From: Shewanella japonica
GTDB lineage: Bacteria > Pseudomonadota > Gammaproteobacteria > Enterobacterales > Shewanellaceae
Assembly (NCBI RefSeq): GCF_002075795.1
Contig: NZ_CP020472.1
Location: 4,520,501-4,584,500, forward strand
DNA length: 64,000 nucleotides
Direction: 5' to 3'
Shown here piece by piece: positions 1 through 9,282 of this stretch. The position numbers and the translations under genes were made by a program. Under the pieces are notes generated by a model, which searched no databases, was not told where the DNA came from, and saw only the letters and a list, made by a program, of their open reading frames with translations. Within the stretch, counting starts at the first letter, position 1, and every line of letters starts with the position of its first letter.

Positions 1-1150
1 CTTGACCTTGGCTTATACGAATGCCGGCAAATACCACCGCACTGTCACGACTGCTAAAGCGATAATTAAACTCGGTCATTGCACGTTTATTTAAAATTTG
101 GCAAAAACGTAAAAAGCTCCCTGGTTTCTCAGGCACTTTAACCGCTAAAACAGCCTCTTTTTGCTCGCCTAATTCACAGCGTTCAGACACATAACGTAAG
201 CTATGAAAGTTCACATTCGCACCACTTAAAATGGCGGCTACCCGCTCACCTTTACCAGCCTCTTTAGGGTGTAGTTGCAAGTATTTCTTTAATCCTGCAA
301 TAGACAATGCTCCAGCCGGTTCTGAAATTGCACGGGTATCTTCAAAAATATCTTTAACTGCGGCGCAGATTTCATCAGAGGTGACAGTAACAACATCATC
401 AACATAATGTTTTGCGATTCTAAATGGCTCTTCACCGATACGTTTAACTGCAACTCCATCTGCAAATAGTCCAACTTGAGATAGAGACACTGGCTCGCCT
501 GCATCTAACGCCGCTTTTAAGCAAGCGGCATCTTCTGGCTCAACACCAATAATCTTAACTTGTGGCATCACAGCTTTATAATAAGCAGCGATGCCAGCAA
601 TCAGTCCACCACCACCGACAGGAACAAACACGGTATCGATATCACGTTGCTGTTGTAGCATTTCTTGTGCAACAGTGCCTTGACCTGCAATGACATGTTC
701 ATCATCAAATGGGGCAATGTAAGTGCGCATTTCACGCTCAGCAAGTTGCTTTGCATGTTCGTTTGCTTGATCAAAACCTTCACCAAACAACACCACATTG
801 CCACCAAGGCGCTTTACCGCATCAATTTTAATATCAGGCGTGGTACCTGGCATAACAATCACGGCATCAATACCACGGCTTGCCGCCGACATAGCCACAC
901 CTTGCGCATGATTACCAGCTGACGCACAAACCACCCCATTCTTACATTGCTCAGGAGTCAGTTGCGCCATACAGTTATACGCGCCACGTAGTTTAAAAGA
1001 GTGTACCGGCTGCATGCCTTCACGCTTTAAGTAAACTTGACACCCCAATCTGGCTGACAGTTTATTTAAGCTCGATAACGGCGTTACTTTGGCCACATCA
1101 TAAACTGATGATAACAGCGTTTTTTGCAAATATTCTTGTGCTAAAGACAT
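1..1150 (-). CDS. ilvA: Threonine dehydratase, biosynthetic (IlvA), 3' end cut off by window
   Basis: Catalyses PLP-dependent deamination of threonine to 2-oxobutanoate, the committed step to isoleucine, in the cytoplasm. I translated the minus strand by hand from the ATG at 1150; 383 codons are open up to the window edge. The PLP lysine is in HSFKLRGAYN (K53), and SAGNHAQG and GGGGLIAG match the phosphate-binding loops of the family. The catalytic domain is followed by the start of the ACT-like regulatory region (VKVPEKPGSFLRF). The family is usually about 510-545 residues, so roughly the last quarter is missing. GAGG lies 4 nt before the ATG. It is the last visible gene of ilvLGMEDA, 42 nt after ilvD, so it should share the operon's attenuation control. 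Confidence 0.95.
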   Translation of the reverse strand, partial: MSLAQEYLQKTLLSSVYDVAKVTPLSSLNKLSARLGCQVYLKREGMQPVHSFKLRGAYNCMAQLTPEQCKNGVVCASAGNHAQGVAMSAASRGIDAVIVMPGTTPDIKIDAVKRLGGNVVLFGEGFDQANEHAKQLAEREMRTYIAPFDDEHVIAGQGTVAQEMLQQQRDIDTVFVPVGGGGLIAGIAAYYKAVMPQVKIIGVEPEDAACLKAALDAGEPVSLSQVGLFADGVAVKRIGEEPFRIAKHYVDDVVTVTSDEICAAVKDIFEDTRAISEPAGALSIAGLKKYLQLHPKEAGKGERVAAILSGANVNFHSLRYVSERCELGEQKEAVLAVKVPEKPGSFLRFCQILNKRAMTEFNYRFSSRDSAVVFAGIRISQGQ

Positions 1151-1192
1151 AGGCCTCATTCCATCAGTTTTAGGTTAACGCTCATGTTTACA

Positions 1193-3049
1193 CTAGCCTT
1201 CTAGCTTACTGCGATCTCTTACCGCACCTTTATCAGCACTGGTTGCCAATAATGCATAAGCTTTGAGTGCTAATGACACATAACGCTCACGAGCTAGTGG
1301 TTTCCAAGCTTGTAGCCCTTTGGCTTCCATCGCTGCTTTACGCTGCGCTAATACATCATCAGATACCGCAAGTTTGATCGAGCGTGAAGGAATATCAATT
1401 TCTATTTGGTCGCCATTCTCAACCAAGGCAATGGTGCCACCCGCAGCAGCTTCAGGAGAAATATGACCAATAGACAATCCTGACGTCCCACCAGAGAATC
1501 GGCCATCAGTAATCAATGCACAGGCTTTACCTAAACCTCGAGATTTAAGGTATGTGGTTGGATACAGCATTTCTTGCATGCCTGGGCCACCTTTAGGACC
1601 TTCATAGCGGATAACAACCACATCACCAGCAACCACTTCGCCACCTAAAATGCCGTCAACAGCATCATCTTGGCTTTCATAAATACGTGCCGTCCCGACA
1701 AAAGTCAGGTTTTCTTCATCCACACCGGCCGTTTTAACAATACAGCCATTCTCAGCAACGTTGCCTGACAACACCGCTAAACCACCTTCTTGGCTAAAGG
1801 CATTTTCACGAGTACGAATACACCCTTCTTGACGGTCATCATCCACACTATCCCAATAACAGTCTTGGCTAAATGCAGTTTGTGTTGGAATGCCTGCTGG
1901 ACCTGCACTATAAAAGCGGCGAATCGTTTCATCTTGAGTTTGGGCAATATCATACTTTGCTAGAACAGACTTTAAATCGCCATTATCAGCAGCAACATGT
2001 GGCACATCCGTATGCAGTAAGCCAGCTCTATCTAGCTCACCTAGAATGCCCATGACACCACCCGCACGATGCACATCTTCCATATGATATTTTGGTGTAG
2101 AAGGCGCAACCTTACATAAATGAGGCACAAGGCGTGACATTCTATCGATGTCGGCCATCGTAAAGTCCACTTCACCTTCTTGAGCCGCTGCAATCAAATG
2201 TAAAACGGTATTAGATGAACCGCCCATCGCAATATCGAGTGCCATAGCATTTTCAAATGATTTAAAAGACGCAATATTACGAGGTAATACGCTGTCATCA
2301 TCGTCACGGTAATAACGTGTCGCAAGATCCATGATACGGCGACCCGCTTCTAAAAATAAATTACGACGAGCTGCATGCGTTGCTAAAAGAGAACCATTAC
2401 CCGGTAAAGATAAGCCGAGGGCTTCGGTTAAACAATTCATCGAGTTAGCAGTAAACATACCTGAACATGAACCACATGTAGGACAAGCACTACGCTCAAT
2501 TTGCTTACTGTCTTCATCACTGACATTGGTATCAGCACCTGCAACCATAGCATCAACTAAATCAAGCTTGATGATTTGATCTGAAAGCTTAGTTTTACCC
2601 GCTTCCATCGGGCCACCTGATACAAATATCACCGGGATATTCAATCTTAATGCCGCCATCAACATGCCAGGAGTGATTTTGTCACAGTTAGAAATACACA
2701 CTAAGGCATCGGCGCAATGGGCATTCACCATGTATTCAACGCTGTCGGCAATCAACTCTCGGGACGGCAAACTATACAACATGCCGCCGTGACCCATTGC
2801 GATACCATCATCAACAGCAATAGTGTTAAATTCTTTAGCAATACCACCAGCCTCTTCAATCGCGCCAGCAACTAATTGCCCCATGTCTTTTAAATGCACA
2901 TGACCTGGAACAAATTGGGTAAATGAATTCGAGATCGCAATAATCGGCTTACCGAAGTCTTTCTCTTTTACACCCGTCGCTCGCCAAAGTGCACGTGCGC
3001 CAGCCATGTTACGACCTTCGGTACTGGTTGCTGAACGTAGTTTAGGCAT
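1193..3049 (-). CDS. ilvD: Dihydroxy-acid dehydratase (IlvD)
   Basis: Iron-sulfur enzyme that dehydrates 2,3-dihydroxy-isovalerate and -methylvalerate to the 2-oxoacid precursors of valine and isoleucine. The 618 residues match the normal full length of IlvD/Edd proteins. Visible family signatures are the first cluster cysteine region CDKITPGM, the CPTCGSCSGMFTANSMN segment and the C-terminal GRFSGGTSGLSIGH segment. The start is supported by AGGAAGG a few bases upstream of the ATG. It lies between ilvE (gap 124 nt) and ilvA (gap 42 nt) in the ilvGMEDA order known from enterobacteria. Nothing in the sequence suggests damage. Confidence 0.97.
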   Translation of the reverse strand: MPKLRSATSTEGRNMAGARALWRATGVKEKDFGKPIIAISNSFTQFVPGHVHLKDMGQLVAGAIEEAGGIAKEFNTIAVDDGIAMGHGGMLYSLPSRELIADSVEYMVNAHCADALVCISNCDKITPGMLMAALRLNIPVIFVSGGPMEAGKTKLSDQIIKLDLVDAMVAGADTNVSDEDSKQIERSACPTCGSCSGMFTANSMNCLTEALGLSLPGNGSLLATHAARRNLFLEAGRRIMDLATRYYRDDDDSVLPRNIASFKSFENAMALDIAMGGSSNTVLHLIAAAQEGEVDFTMADIDRMSRLVPHLCKVAPSTPKYHMEDVHRAGGVMGILGELDRAGLLHTDVPHVAADNGDLKSVLAKYDIAQTQDETIRRFYSAGPAGIPTQTAFSQDCYWDSVDDDRQEGCIRTRENAFSQEGGLAVLSGNVAENGCIVKTAGVDEENLTFVGTARIYESQDDAVDGILGGEVVAGDVVVIRYEGPKGGPGMQEMLYPTTYLKSRGLGKACALITDGRFSGGTSGLSIGHISPEAAAGGTIALVENGDQIEIDIPSRSIKLAVSDDVLAQRKAAMEAKGLQAWKPLARERYVSLALKAYALLATSADKGAVRDRSKLEG

Positions 3050-3173
3050 TGTCTTTTCCTTCCTGTGTCGCTTTACTGGGATGAAGCCATCAGTAAAACC
3101 TTAAAAATATTCATTATGAGTTATTGTTGTGTATATCAGTCTTATATTGACTGCTTAACGATGCTTAAATCGC

Positions 3174-4109
3174 TTAGTCTGATGCGACTAATGGCTCTAA
3201 CCAGCCCCATTTATCTTCAGTTTCTCCGTTAAACAAACCAAAGAAAGACTGTTGAACTTGCTGGGTAACGGCACCACGCTTTCCTGAGCCAACTTCAATT
3301 CTATCGACACTTCTGACTGGAACAATTTCAGCCGCTGTTCCTGTCATGAAAATTTCATCTGCTACGTATAAAAACTCTCGTGCCATGGCTTCTTCAATAA
3401 CCTCGTAGCCTAAGTCTCTTGCCAACACCATGATGGTGTCGCGGGTAATGCCTTTCAAAATAGCAGCGGTAGCCGGCGGGGTATAAATCTTATTATTTTT
3501 AACAACAAAAAGATTAGCCCCTGCACCTTCACTCACTAAGCCATTGGTATCGAGTGCGATACCTTCATCAAAGCCATTACGTTTAGCTTCTGTCGAAATT
3601 TGTAATGATGATAGGTAATTACCACCAGCTTTAGCGCCAGTCGGAATCGTATTTGGTGCTAAACGTTGCCATGAGGTAACGGCTACATCAACACCAGCAT
3701 CCATACTATCAGCTCCTAGGTACGCTCCCCACTCAAATGCTGCTACCACTAATTCACATTGTGCATCGCTAGGCGGTGTTATCCCCATTCCGACATTTCC
3801 CATAAAGATAAGCGGACGAATGTAGGCACTTTGCAGATTATTCTTAAGGACTGAGTCACTGCACGCTTGCATGACTTGCTCAAAATCATATGGCACATTC
3901 ATGCGATAAATTTTGGCTGAATCAAATAAACGCTGTACATGATCGGTTAACCGGAATCCTGCTGGGCCAAGGTGCGTATCGTAAATACGAATGCCTTCAA
4001 AGACAGACGTGCCGTAATGCATTGCGTGTGTCATCACGTGTACCGTAGCATTTTGCCAAGGCATGATTTCACCATTAAACCATATCAGTTCTGATTGAGT
4101 CGCAGCCAT
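3174..4109 (-). CDS. ilvE: Branched-chain amino acid aminotransferase (IlvE, short fold-type IV form)
   Basis: Transfers the amino group between glutamate and the branched-chain 2-oxoacids, the last step of Ile, Val and Leu synthesis. The 311 residues match the length of E. coli IlvE (309). The PLP lysine is K160 in GAKAGGNYLSS; HYGTSVFEGIR near residue 32 and MTGTAAEIVPV near the C terminus are typical of class IV aminotransferases. AAGGGAAAG precedes the ATG. It lies 34 nt after ilvM and upstream of ilvD in the ilv operon. A second, longer aminotransferase of the other BCAT group is encoded at 21520-22605. Confidence 0.96.
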   Translation of the reverse strand: MAATQSELIWFNGEIMPWQNATVHVMTHAMHYGTSVFEGIRIYDTHLGPAGFRLTDHVQRLFDSAKIYRMNVPYDFEQVMQACSDSVLKNNLQSAYIRPLIFMGNVGMGITPPSDAQCELVVAAFEWGAYLGADSMDAGVDVAVTSWQRLAPNTIPTGAKAGGNYLSSLQISTEAKRNGFDEGIALDTNGLVSEGAGANLFVVKNNKIYTPPATAAILKGITRDTIMVLARDLGYEVIEEAMAREFLYVADEIFMTGTAAEIVPVRSVDRIEVGSGKRGAVTQQVQQSFFGLFNGETEDKWGWLEPLVASD

Positions 4110-4144
4110 TTTCTTTCCCTTCTATCGAATATTGATGAAATGCA

Positions 4145-4411
4145 TTAAGCAGTTGCGCAAGTAGAAGCCGTTTGAGGCTTAGATGGCATAACCACTTGGC
4201 AATTAATCACATCAAATAATTTACCTAATTGATGCGTTAATAATTCAATGACTCTGTCACTATTAACGGTAAAGTTAACCTTAAACTCACCCGATTCTGT
4301 GACTGTCATGTTCAGTTCACTGATTGTAAAACCACGATGACGAGTTACTCGTAATACTCGTTCTAACACTTCAGGTTGCGGCGATAGCAACAGCTCTATT
4401 GAATGCATCAT
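4145..4411 (-). CDS. ilvM: Acetolactate synthase II small subunit (IlvM)
   Basis: Regulatory subunit of acetohydroxyacid synthase II, which with IlvG makes acetolactate and acetohydroxybutyrate. It has 88 residues, essentially a single ACT domain (about residues 5-78). The ATG shares ATGA with the ilvG stop (ATG at 4411-4409, TGA at 4410-4408), which implies translational coupling. A second ATG follows immediately, so the true start may be one codon later. The length and position directly after ilvG match enterobacterial ilvM, which makes AHAS II more likely than AHAS I or III. Confidence 0.93.
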   Translation of the reverse strand: MMHSIELLLSPQPEVLERVLRVTRHRGFTISELNMTVTESGEFKVNFTVNSDRVIELLTHQLGKLFDVINCQVVMPSKPQTASTCATA

Positions 4412-6078
4412 GTTTGCTTCTCCATTTGGTCCATCATGTCACTATTGCACGCTCCTGGCGGCACTAAAGGCCAGACGTTAAATGCATCATCAATGGCTAC
4501 GTGCAGCATAAAAGGTCCAGGTGCAGCAAGCATTTCATCGAGTGCAGCTTCTACTTCTTCTGCACGATGTATGGTGCGGCCCGGAATATCAAATGCCGAT
4601 GCCATTAACACAAAATCAGGATTGTCAGATAAATCGGTTTCGCTGTATCGCTGTTCAAAAAACAATTGCTGCCATTGCTTCACCATGCCTAACTTTTGGT
4701 TATCGATAAGCAAAATTTTCACAGGTAACTTGCGGCGCTTAATGGTTGTCAGCTCTTGCACATTCATCATGAATGAGCCATCACCCGATACCGTCACGAC
4801 TGTTGCATCTGGGCGAGCAACTTGTGCACCAATTGCTGCAGGCAAGCCAAATCCCATTGTGCCAAGACCAGCACTAGACAAGTGATCTTCTGGACGGCGG
4901 AACCACATATGCTGAGCTACCCACATTTGATGCTGACCGACATCACAGCTCACAACACTGTCTTCAGGTAATTTATTCGCTAAGCGGCGTAACATTGCTG
5001 GCGCATAGATTAAATCGCCAGGATGTTGATAATCCCATTGATGCTCACGATAAAGCTCTTCCACCTCTTGTTGCCACAGTGCTAACTCATGTGATTTAAG
5101 TTCAAGTGAGTTAGACAATGCGGGTAATACTTGACGAAAGTCAGCTGAAATAGCCACATCCGCTTGGCGTAATTTATTGATTTCAGCGATATCAATATCT
5201 AGATGCAACACCTTGGCGTTGCCTGCAAACGTAGCTAAACGTCCGGTAACACGGTCATCAAAGCGCGCACCGACCACTATCAATAAATCACAGTTTTGCA
5301 CAGCGAGGTTAGCGGCTTTGCCGCCGTGCATACCTAACATACCCAAATAGCCTTTGGTGCCATGCTCAATCGCCCCCAAGCCCTTTAAGGTTGCAACCGA
5401 AGGTATGCCTGTTTCATTGATAAATTGACGCAAATGATCAACTGCGCCAGCCATACCTACACCACCACCAACATAAAGGATAGGTTTACTCGCTTGTTGT
5501 AATAGTGCTCGTGCTGCCTCGATATCGGTTAATGCCGGAGCTGGCTCTTCAACCACTGAAAGTAGAGGTGTTTTATATTCAAGCTCAGCGATTTGAATAT
5601 CTTTTGGGATATCAACCAATACAGGGCCTGGACGACCAGATGCAGCGATTTCAAACGCTTTATAAAGTGTAGGAATTAATTCATTAATGTCTGTCACCAT
5701 AAAGCTGTGTTTGGTGCATGACAGCGACATCCCGAGTACATCTATTTCTTGAAAAGCATCGGTACCAATTACAGCGGTAGAGACTTGCCCCGTTATCGCA
5801 ACCACTGGGACCGAATCGAGTAAGGCGTCCGATAATGACGTTATCAAGTTCGTCGCACCAGGCCCTGATGTTGCAAAGCACACGCCTGTTTTGCCACTGG
5901 CTCTGGCATAGCCTACAGCCGCAAAGGCCGCGCCTTGTTCATGACGACTCAGTAAGTGCTCAACAGGATGACCATATAGCGCATCATAAATCGGCATGAT
6001 TGCCCCACCAGGGTAACCAAAAATCGTCGTCACACCATGTGCCGCTAATACTTTGATAACGGCATCGGCGCCGCGCAT
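4408..6078 (-). CDS. ilvG: Acetolactate synthase II large subunit (IlvG), intact
   Basis: ThDP-dependent catalytic subunit of acetohydroxyacid synthase. It contains the ThDP glutamate region RHEQGAAFAAVGYARASG, the FAD/ThDP middle domain and the metal/ThDP motif GDGSFMMNVQELTT. The frame is open from 6123, giving 571 residues. I prefer the internal ATG at 6078 (556 aa) because AGGA lies 6 nt before it and because MRGADAVIKVLAAHG aligns with the E. coli IlvG start MNGAQWVVHALRAQG. The ATGs at 6123, 6117 and 6096 have weaker ribosome sites. The gene is not frameshifted, unlike E. coli K-12 ilvG. It is coupled to ilvM by an ATGA overlap and preceded by the ilvL attenuator. Confidence 0.95.
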   Translation of the reverse strand: MRGADAVIKVLAAHGVTTIFGYPGGAIMPIYDALYGHPVEHLLSRHEQGAAFAAVGYARASGKTGVCFATSGPGATNLITSLSDALLDSVPVVAITGQVSTAVIGTDAFQEIDVLGMSLSCTKHSFMVTDINELIPTLYKAFEIAASGRPGPVLVDIPKDIQIAELEYKTPLLSVVEEPAPALTDIEAARALLQQASKPILYVGGGVGMAGAVDHLRQFINETGIPSVATLKGLGAIEHGTKGYLGMLGMHGGKAANLAVQNCDLLIVVGARFDDRVTGRLATFAGNAKVLHLDIDIAEINKLRQADVAISADFRQVLPALSNSLELKSHELALWQQEVEELYREHQWDYQHPGDLIYAPAMLRRLANKLPEDSVVSCDVGQHQMWVAQHMWFRRPEDHLSSAGLGTMGFGLPAAIGAQVARPDATVVTVSGDGSFMMNVQELTTIKRRKLPVKILLIDNQKLGMVKQWQQLFFEQRYSETDLSDNPDFVLMASAFDIPGRTIHRAEEVEAALDEMLAAPGPFMLHVAIDDAFNVWPLVPPGACNSDMMDQMEKQT

Positions 6079-6221
6079 TGTCTGTCCTGATTCCATATTG
6101 ATAGTCTCGTATTTCATCTGCATTTACTGAGCTAAGGTCAGTGCGTCTGATAAATCGTTATTGCCACTTATTGGCTCTCATTTAACCTTGCTTATGTGAA
6201 ACAAAATAAACCCTAGAAAAC

Positions 6222-6256
6222 AAAAAACCCCCGGTCCTTTCGGAGCGGGGGTTTTG
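6222..6256 (-). terminator. ilv operon attenuator terminator
   Basis: On the minus strand AACCCCCG-C-TCC, a GAAA tetraloop, then GGA-C-CGGGGGTT form a stem of 8 plus 3 pairs around one C:C mismatch, followed by a T run. It lies about 14 nt after the ilvL stop and about 145 nt before the preferred ilvG start, where an operon attenuator belongs. The 5' arm CCCCCGC is exactly complementary to GCGGGGG inside ilvL codons 21-24, which would form the competing antiterminator. The folding is a pencil prediction. Confidence 0.9.
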
Positions 6257-6269
6257 CAAATTCTGACGA

Positions 6270-6365
6270 TTAACTCTGTCTCTTTGCCAAACGCCACCCC
6301 CGCGGTGACTTAATAATCACGACGGTAATAATCACAATAATGAGCTGGGCAGCTTGGTTAAACAT
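6270..6365 (-). CDS. ilvL: ilv operon leader peptide (IlvL)
   Basis: A 31-codon reading frame on the minus strand, found by hand. The peptide begins MFNQAAQLIIVIITVVII and ends KSPRGWRLAKRQS. Residues 8-18 contain one Leu, six Ile and three Val plus one Thr, the amino acids made by or feeding the downstream operon. This is the hallmark of leader-peptide attenuation as in E. coli ilvL. Stalling on the Ile/Val codons would free the later GCGGGGG stretch to pair with the terminator's 5' arm and allow readthrough into ilvGMEDA. AGGA lies about 12 nt upstream of the ATG, a little far. The sequence does not resemble E. coli IlvL beyond composition and position, as is usual for leaders. Confidence 0.9.
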   Translation of the reverse strand: MFNQAAQLIIVIITVVIIKSPRGWRLAKRQS

Positions 6366-6689
6366 GGTTAACTGATTCCTAAAAAATAATTGTTTATTTT
6401 TGTTGAGTCAGGCTCCATGCCGGACTTGTTTATAATTTATCCTCTATAGGAGTACCATAAAGTGATTTATAAACACAACAAAAAATCATGTGTTGTAAAA
6501 AAAATTCAGCTTCCCTGCCGAGACAATGCAAACAACAACAAAATCTAAAGCTATGATGATTAGGACATAATCCGTCTTTATCATCCTAATTTTCTATAGA
6601 TTGTTTCTTCTACGCATTTAGCAAATGGTAGATAGATGCCTGCTCGATAGCTTAGCTGAACAGGTATTTCACAACACAATCAACAAATA
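6366..6689. other. Intergenic region holding the presumed ilvL promoter
   Basis: AT-rich 324 nt between ilvC (upstream) and ilvL. The ilvLGMEDA promoter must lie here, but I see no convincing -35/-10 pair. A 7-bp inverted repeat, ATTAGGA/TCCTAAT at about 6558-6590, could be part of the ilvC 3' end but lacks a T run. No coding frame is supported. Confidence 0.5.
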
Positions 6690-8171
6690 TTAGCTAGCTT
6701 CAACAATACCTTTCATGTCAGTCATGTAACCGCGTAACTCTGCACCAATGAACTCAACATCGGTATGACGAATCGCTTCATTTACTTCAATCAAACGCTT
6801 GTTATCAACACTGTTTGAGCCTTCTTTTAGACCAGCTCCTAACAATTCTGAAGACATGCCAGCTACATAGTCACGTAATAATGGCACTGCAGCATGGTTA
6901 AATAGGTAACAACCGTATTCAGCAGTATCAGAAATAACCACGTTCATTTCATATAAACGTTTACGTGCAATGGTGTTGGCAATAAGAGGCGTCTCATGGA
7001 GTGACTCATAGTAAGCCGACTCTTCGATAATGCCCGCAGCAACCATAGTATCGAACGCTAATTCAACACCTGCTTTGATCATAGCAACTAAGAAAATGCC
7101 TTTATCAAAGTAAGTTTGCTCGTCGATATACTCATCAGATGCCGGTGCATTTTCAAATGCTGTTTCGTTGGTTTCAGATCTCCAACGCAGTAAATTTGCA
7201 TCGTCATTAGCCCAGTCTTCCATCATGGTGCGAGAAAACTCACCACTGATAATGTCATCCATGTGCTTTTCAAATAACGGCTTAAGAATCACTTTTAGTT
7301 CTTCGGCAACTTCAAACGCTTTCACTTTGGCAGGATTCGATAAACGATCCATCATGTTCGTGATGCCGCCATGTTTCAGCGCTTCAGTTACTGTTTCCCA
7401 ACCTTGTTGGATTAACTTACCCGCGTAACCTGGCTCAACACCATCAGCAACCATTTTCTCGTAACCAAGGATTGCACCAGTCTGCAACATGCCACAAAGG
7501 ATGGTTTGCTCGCCCATTAAGTCAGACTTAACTTCGGCAACAAATGAAGATAACAACACACCAGCTCTGTCGCCGCCTGTTGCACTTGCATATGCTTTAG
7601 CAATGGCAAGGCCATCACCTTTAGGATCATTCTCAGGGTGGACAGCAATCAATGTCGGTACACCAAAACCACGTTTGTATTCTTCACGAACTTCAGTACC
7701 AGGACACTTAGGCGCTACCATCACAACGGTGATATCAGAGCGAACCTGCATACCTTCTTCAACGATGTTAAAACCATGGGAATATGACAAGGTTGAACCT
7801 TGCTTCATTAATGGCATAACTGCGTTAACAACATTTGAATGCTGTTTATCTGGAGTTAGATTTAATACCAAATCAGCATCAGGAATAAGCTCTTCAAATG
7901 TACCGACTTTAAAGCCGTTATCAGTGGCTTGTTTCCAAGAAGCACGCTTTTCAGCAATCGCTTGTGGGCGAAGTGCAAATGAAATATTCAGTCCTGAGTC
8001 ACGCATATTGAGACCTTGGTTCAGGCCCTGTGCCCCACAACCTAAAATCACAATGTTCCAATCTTTAATAAAATTACAACCGTCACTAAACTCATTACGG
8101 TCCATAAAGCGGCATTGAGCTAATTGAGCTAATTGTTGACGTAAATTCAGAGAGTTAAAATAGTTAGCCAT
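6690..8171 (-). CDS. ilvC: Ketol-acid reductoisomerase, class II (IlvC)
   Basis: NADPH-dependent enzyme that isomerises and reduces acetolactate or acetohydroxybutyrate to the dihydroxy acids used by IlvD. The frame is open from 8207, but the ATG at 8171 gives MANYFNSLNLRQQLAQL, the same start as E. coli IlvC, and GGTGG sits 8 nt before it. The resulting 493 residues are the long class II form with two C-terminal helical domains. The Rossmann signature ILGCGAQGLNQGLNMRDSG is near residue 40. It is divergent from ilvY, the arrangement known for IlvY-activated ilvC. It precedes the ilvLGMEDA operon on the same strand. Confidence 0.97.
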   Translation of the reverse strand: MANYFNSLNLRQQLAQLAQCRFMDRNEFSDGCNFIKDWNIVILGCGAQGLNQGLNMRDSGLNISFALRPQAIAEKRASWKQATDNGFKVGTFEELIPDADLVLNLTPDKQHSNVVNAVMPLMKQGSTLSYSHGFNIVEEGMQVRSDITVVMVAPKCPGTEVREEYKRGFGVPTLIAVHPENDPKGDGLAIAKAYASATGGDRAGVLLSSFVAEVKSDLMGEQTILCGMLQTGAILGYEKMVADGVEPGYAGKLIQQGWETVTEALKHGGITNMMDRLSNPAKVKAFEVAEELKVILKPLFEKHMDDIISGEFSRTMMEDWANDDANLLRWRSETNETAFENAPASDEYIDEQTYFDKGIFLVAMIKAGVELAFDTMVAAGIIEESAYYESLHETPLIANTIARKRLYEMNVVISDTAEYGCYLFNHAAVPLLRDYVAGMSSELLGAGLKEGSNSVDNKRLIEVNEAIRHTDVEFIGAELRGYMTDMKGIVEAS

Positions 8172-8300
8172 CTGAGATACCACCTTTAATTCAGAAATTT
8201 GAGACACAACATTTTGGCAATCTCACGGCACAAAAGTTGTGATTGGGATCACTATAGCGTAAGCTGATCATTGCTTAAAATGATATATTCGGGATGCTAT

Positions 8301-8317
8301 ATTGCATTTTATGCAAT
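8301..8317. promoter_or_regulatory. Candidate IlvY operator between ilvC and ilvY
   Basis: Perfect inverted repeat ATTGCA-TTTTA-TGCAAT in the 201-nt divergent spacer, 56 nt before the ilvY ATG. A related but imperfect sequence, ATTGCTTAAAATGATAT, lies about 30 nt closer to ilvC (around 8269-8285). The E. coli IlvY operators lie in the same spacer and, as I recall, contain similar TTGCA half sites. Assignment is by position and symmetry only. Confidence 0.6.
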
Positions 8318-8372
8318 ACTAAAAATGATCCATTTCATACTGTTTTTTTACTCATTTATTTAAGGTTGATTC

Positions 8373-9245
8373 ATGGATATTCGTGCGTTAAAACTATACG
8401 TACACCTATGTGATAGTCTGCATTTTGGTAAAACTGCAGAACAAACCCATGTGAGTCCATCTACGCTCAGTCGAGCGATGCAGCGATTAGAAGAAGAGGT
8501 GGGCTGCAAATTATTTGAACGAGATAACCGCAGTGTCAGTATGACCCATGCGGGAACTGAATTTAGGCGTTTTGCAGAACAAACCTTATCCGAATAGCTC
8601 AACCTGAAAGGTCGAATTGACCCGGACCAACCTCTACTGCACGGGCGGATCAATTTATATTGTTCAGTTACAGCAGCATACAGCCACCTTCCAGCCTTGT
8701 TAGATCGATTTAGACGTGAACATCCTATGGTAGAAATCACCCTTAATACAGGTGATGCAGCTAATGCTGTAGATGAAATTCAGCATAACCGCGCTGATAT
8801 TGCCATCATCGCCTTACCTGATTCATTGCCGAGTAGTCTCCACTTTGCAGAAATTGATCAAGTGCCTTTGCATGTTTACGCTCCGACAATTAATTGCCAA
8901 GTACAGCAAATGGTTAATACCGTTCCCATTGATTGGGCAAAATTACCCTTCATTGTGCCGGATCATGGCCCTGGGCGACGCCGAGCTGACAACTGGTTTA
9001 AAGCAATGGGATTCAAACCTAATATTTATGCTCAAGTATCAGGTCAAGAAGCGATAACTTCTATGGTCGCGTTAGGGTGTGGTGTCAGTATCAGCCCAGA
9101 AGCTGTGGTTGAAAATAGTCCAGTAAGAGAACGACTGGTTAAATTAGATACACAGCAAAATATTGCCCCATTTCAGCTTGGCTGTTGTTGTAAACAAAAA
9201 CGCACCCACGAACCCATTTTACATGCCTTTTTAGAGGTCATTTAA
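8373..9245 (+). pseudogene. ilvY: LysR-type activator IlvY, interrupted by an in-frame TAG
   Basis: Activator of ilvC in enterobacteria, responding to acetolactate-type inducers. The first 74 codons encode the LysR helix-turn-helix (HVSPSTLSRAMQRLEEEVG). Codon 75 (8595-8597) is TAG, and the same frame continues for 215 more codons through the inducer-binding domain (INLYCSVTAAYSHLPALLDRFR, then GVSISPEAVVENSP), aligning with E. coli IlvY throughout. If TAG were TGG (Trp), the protein would be 290 aa against 297 in E. coli. The truncated product would lack inducer binding and dimerisation; an internal TTG at 8697 might restart the C-terminal part. AAGG precedes the ATG. Recent mutation, a sequencing error and readthrough cannot be separated here. 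Confidence 0.88.
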
Positions 9246-9282
9246 TCACTCAGATTATTGATTTAGAGTTGAAGAAGCTGCG

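Noticed and set aside
4403..4885. 160-codon plus-strand frame opposite ilvG
   Set aside because: Complement of the conserved ilvG coding sequence, no ribosome site and no family features.
7489..8118. 209-codon plus-strand frame opposite ilvC
   Set aside because: Shadow of the highly conserved ilvC frame; composition is that of a reversed codon set.
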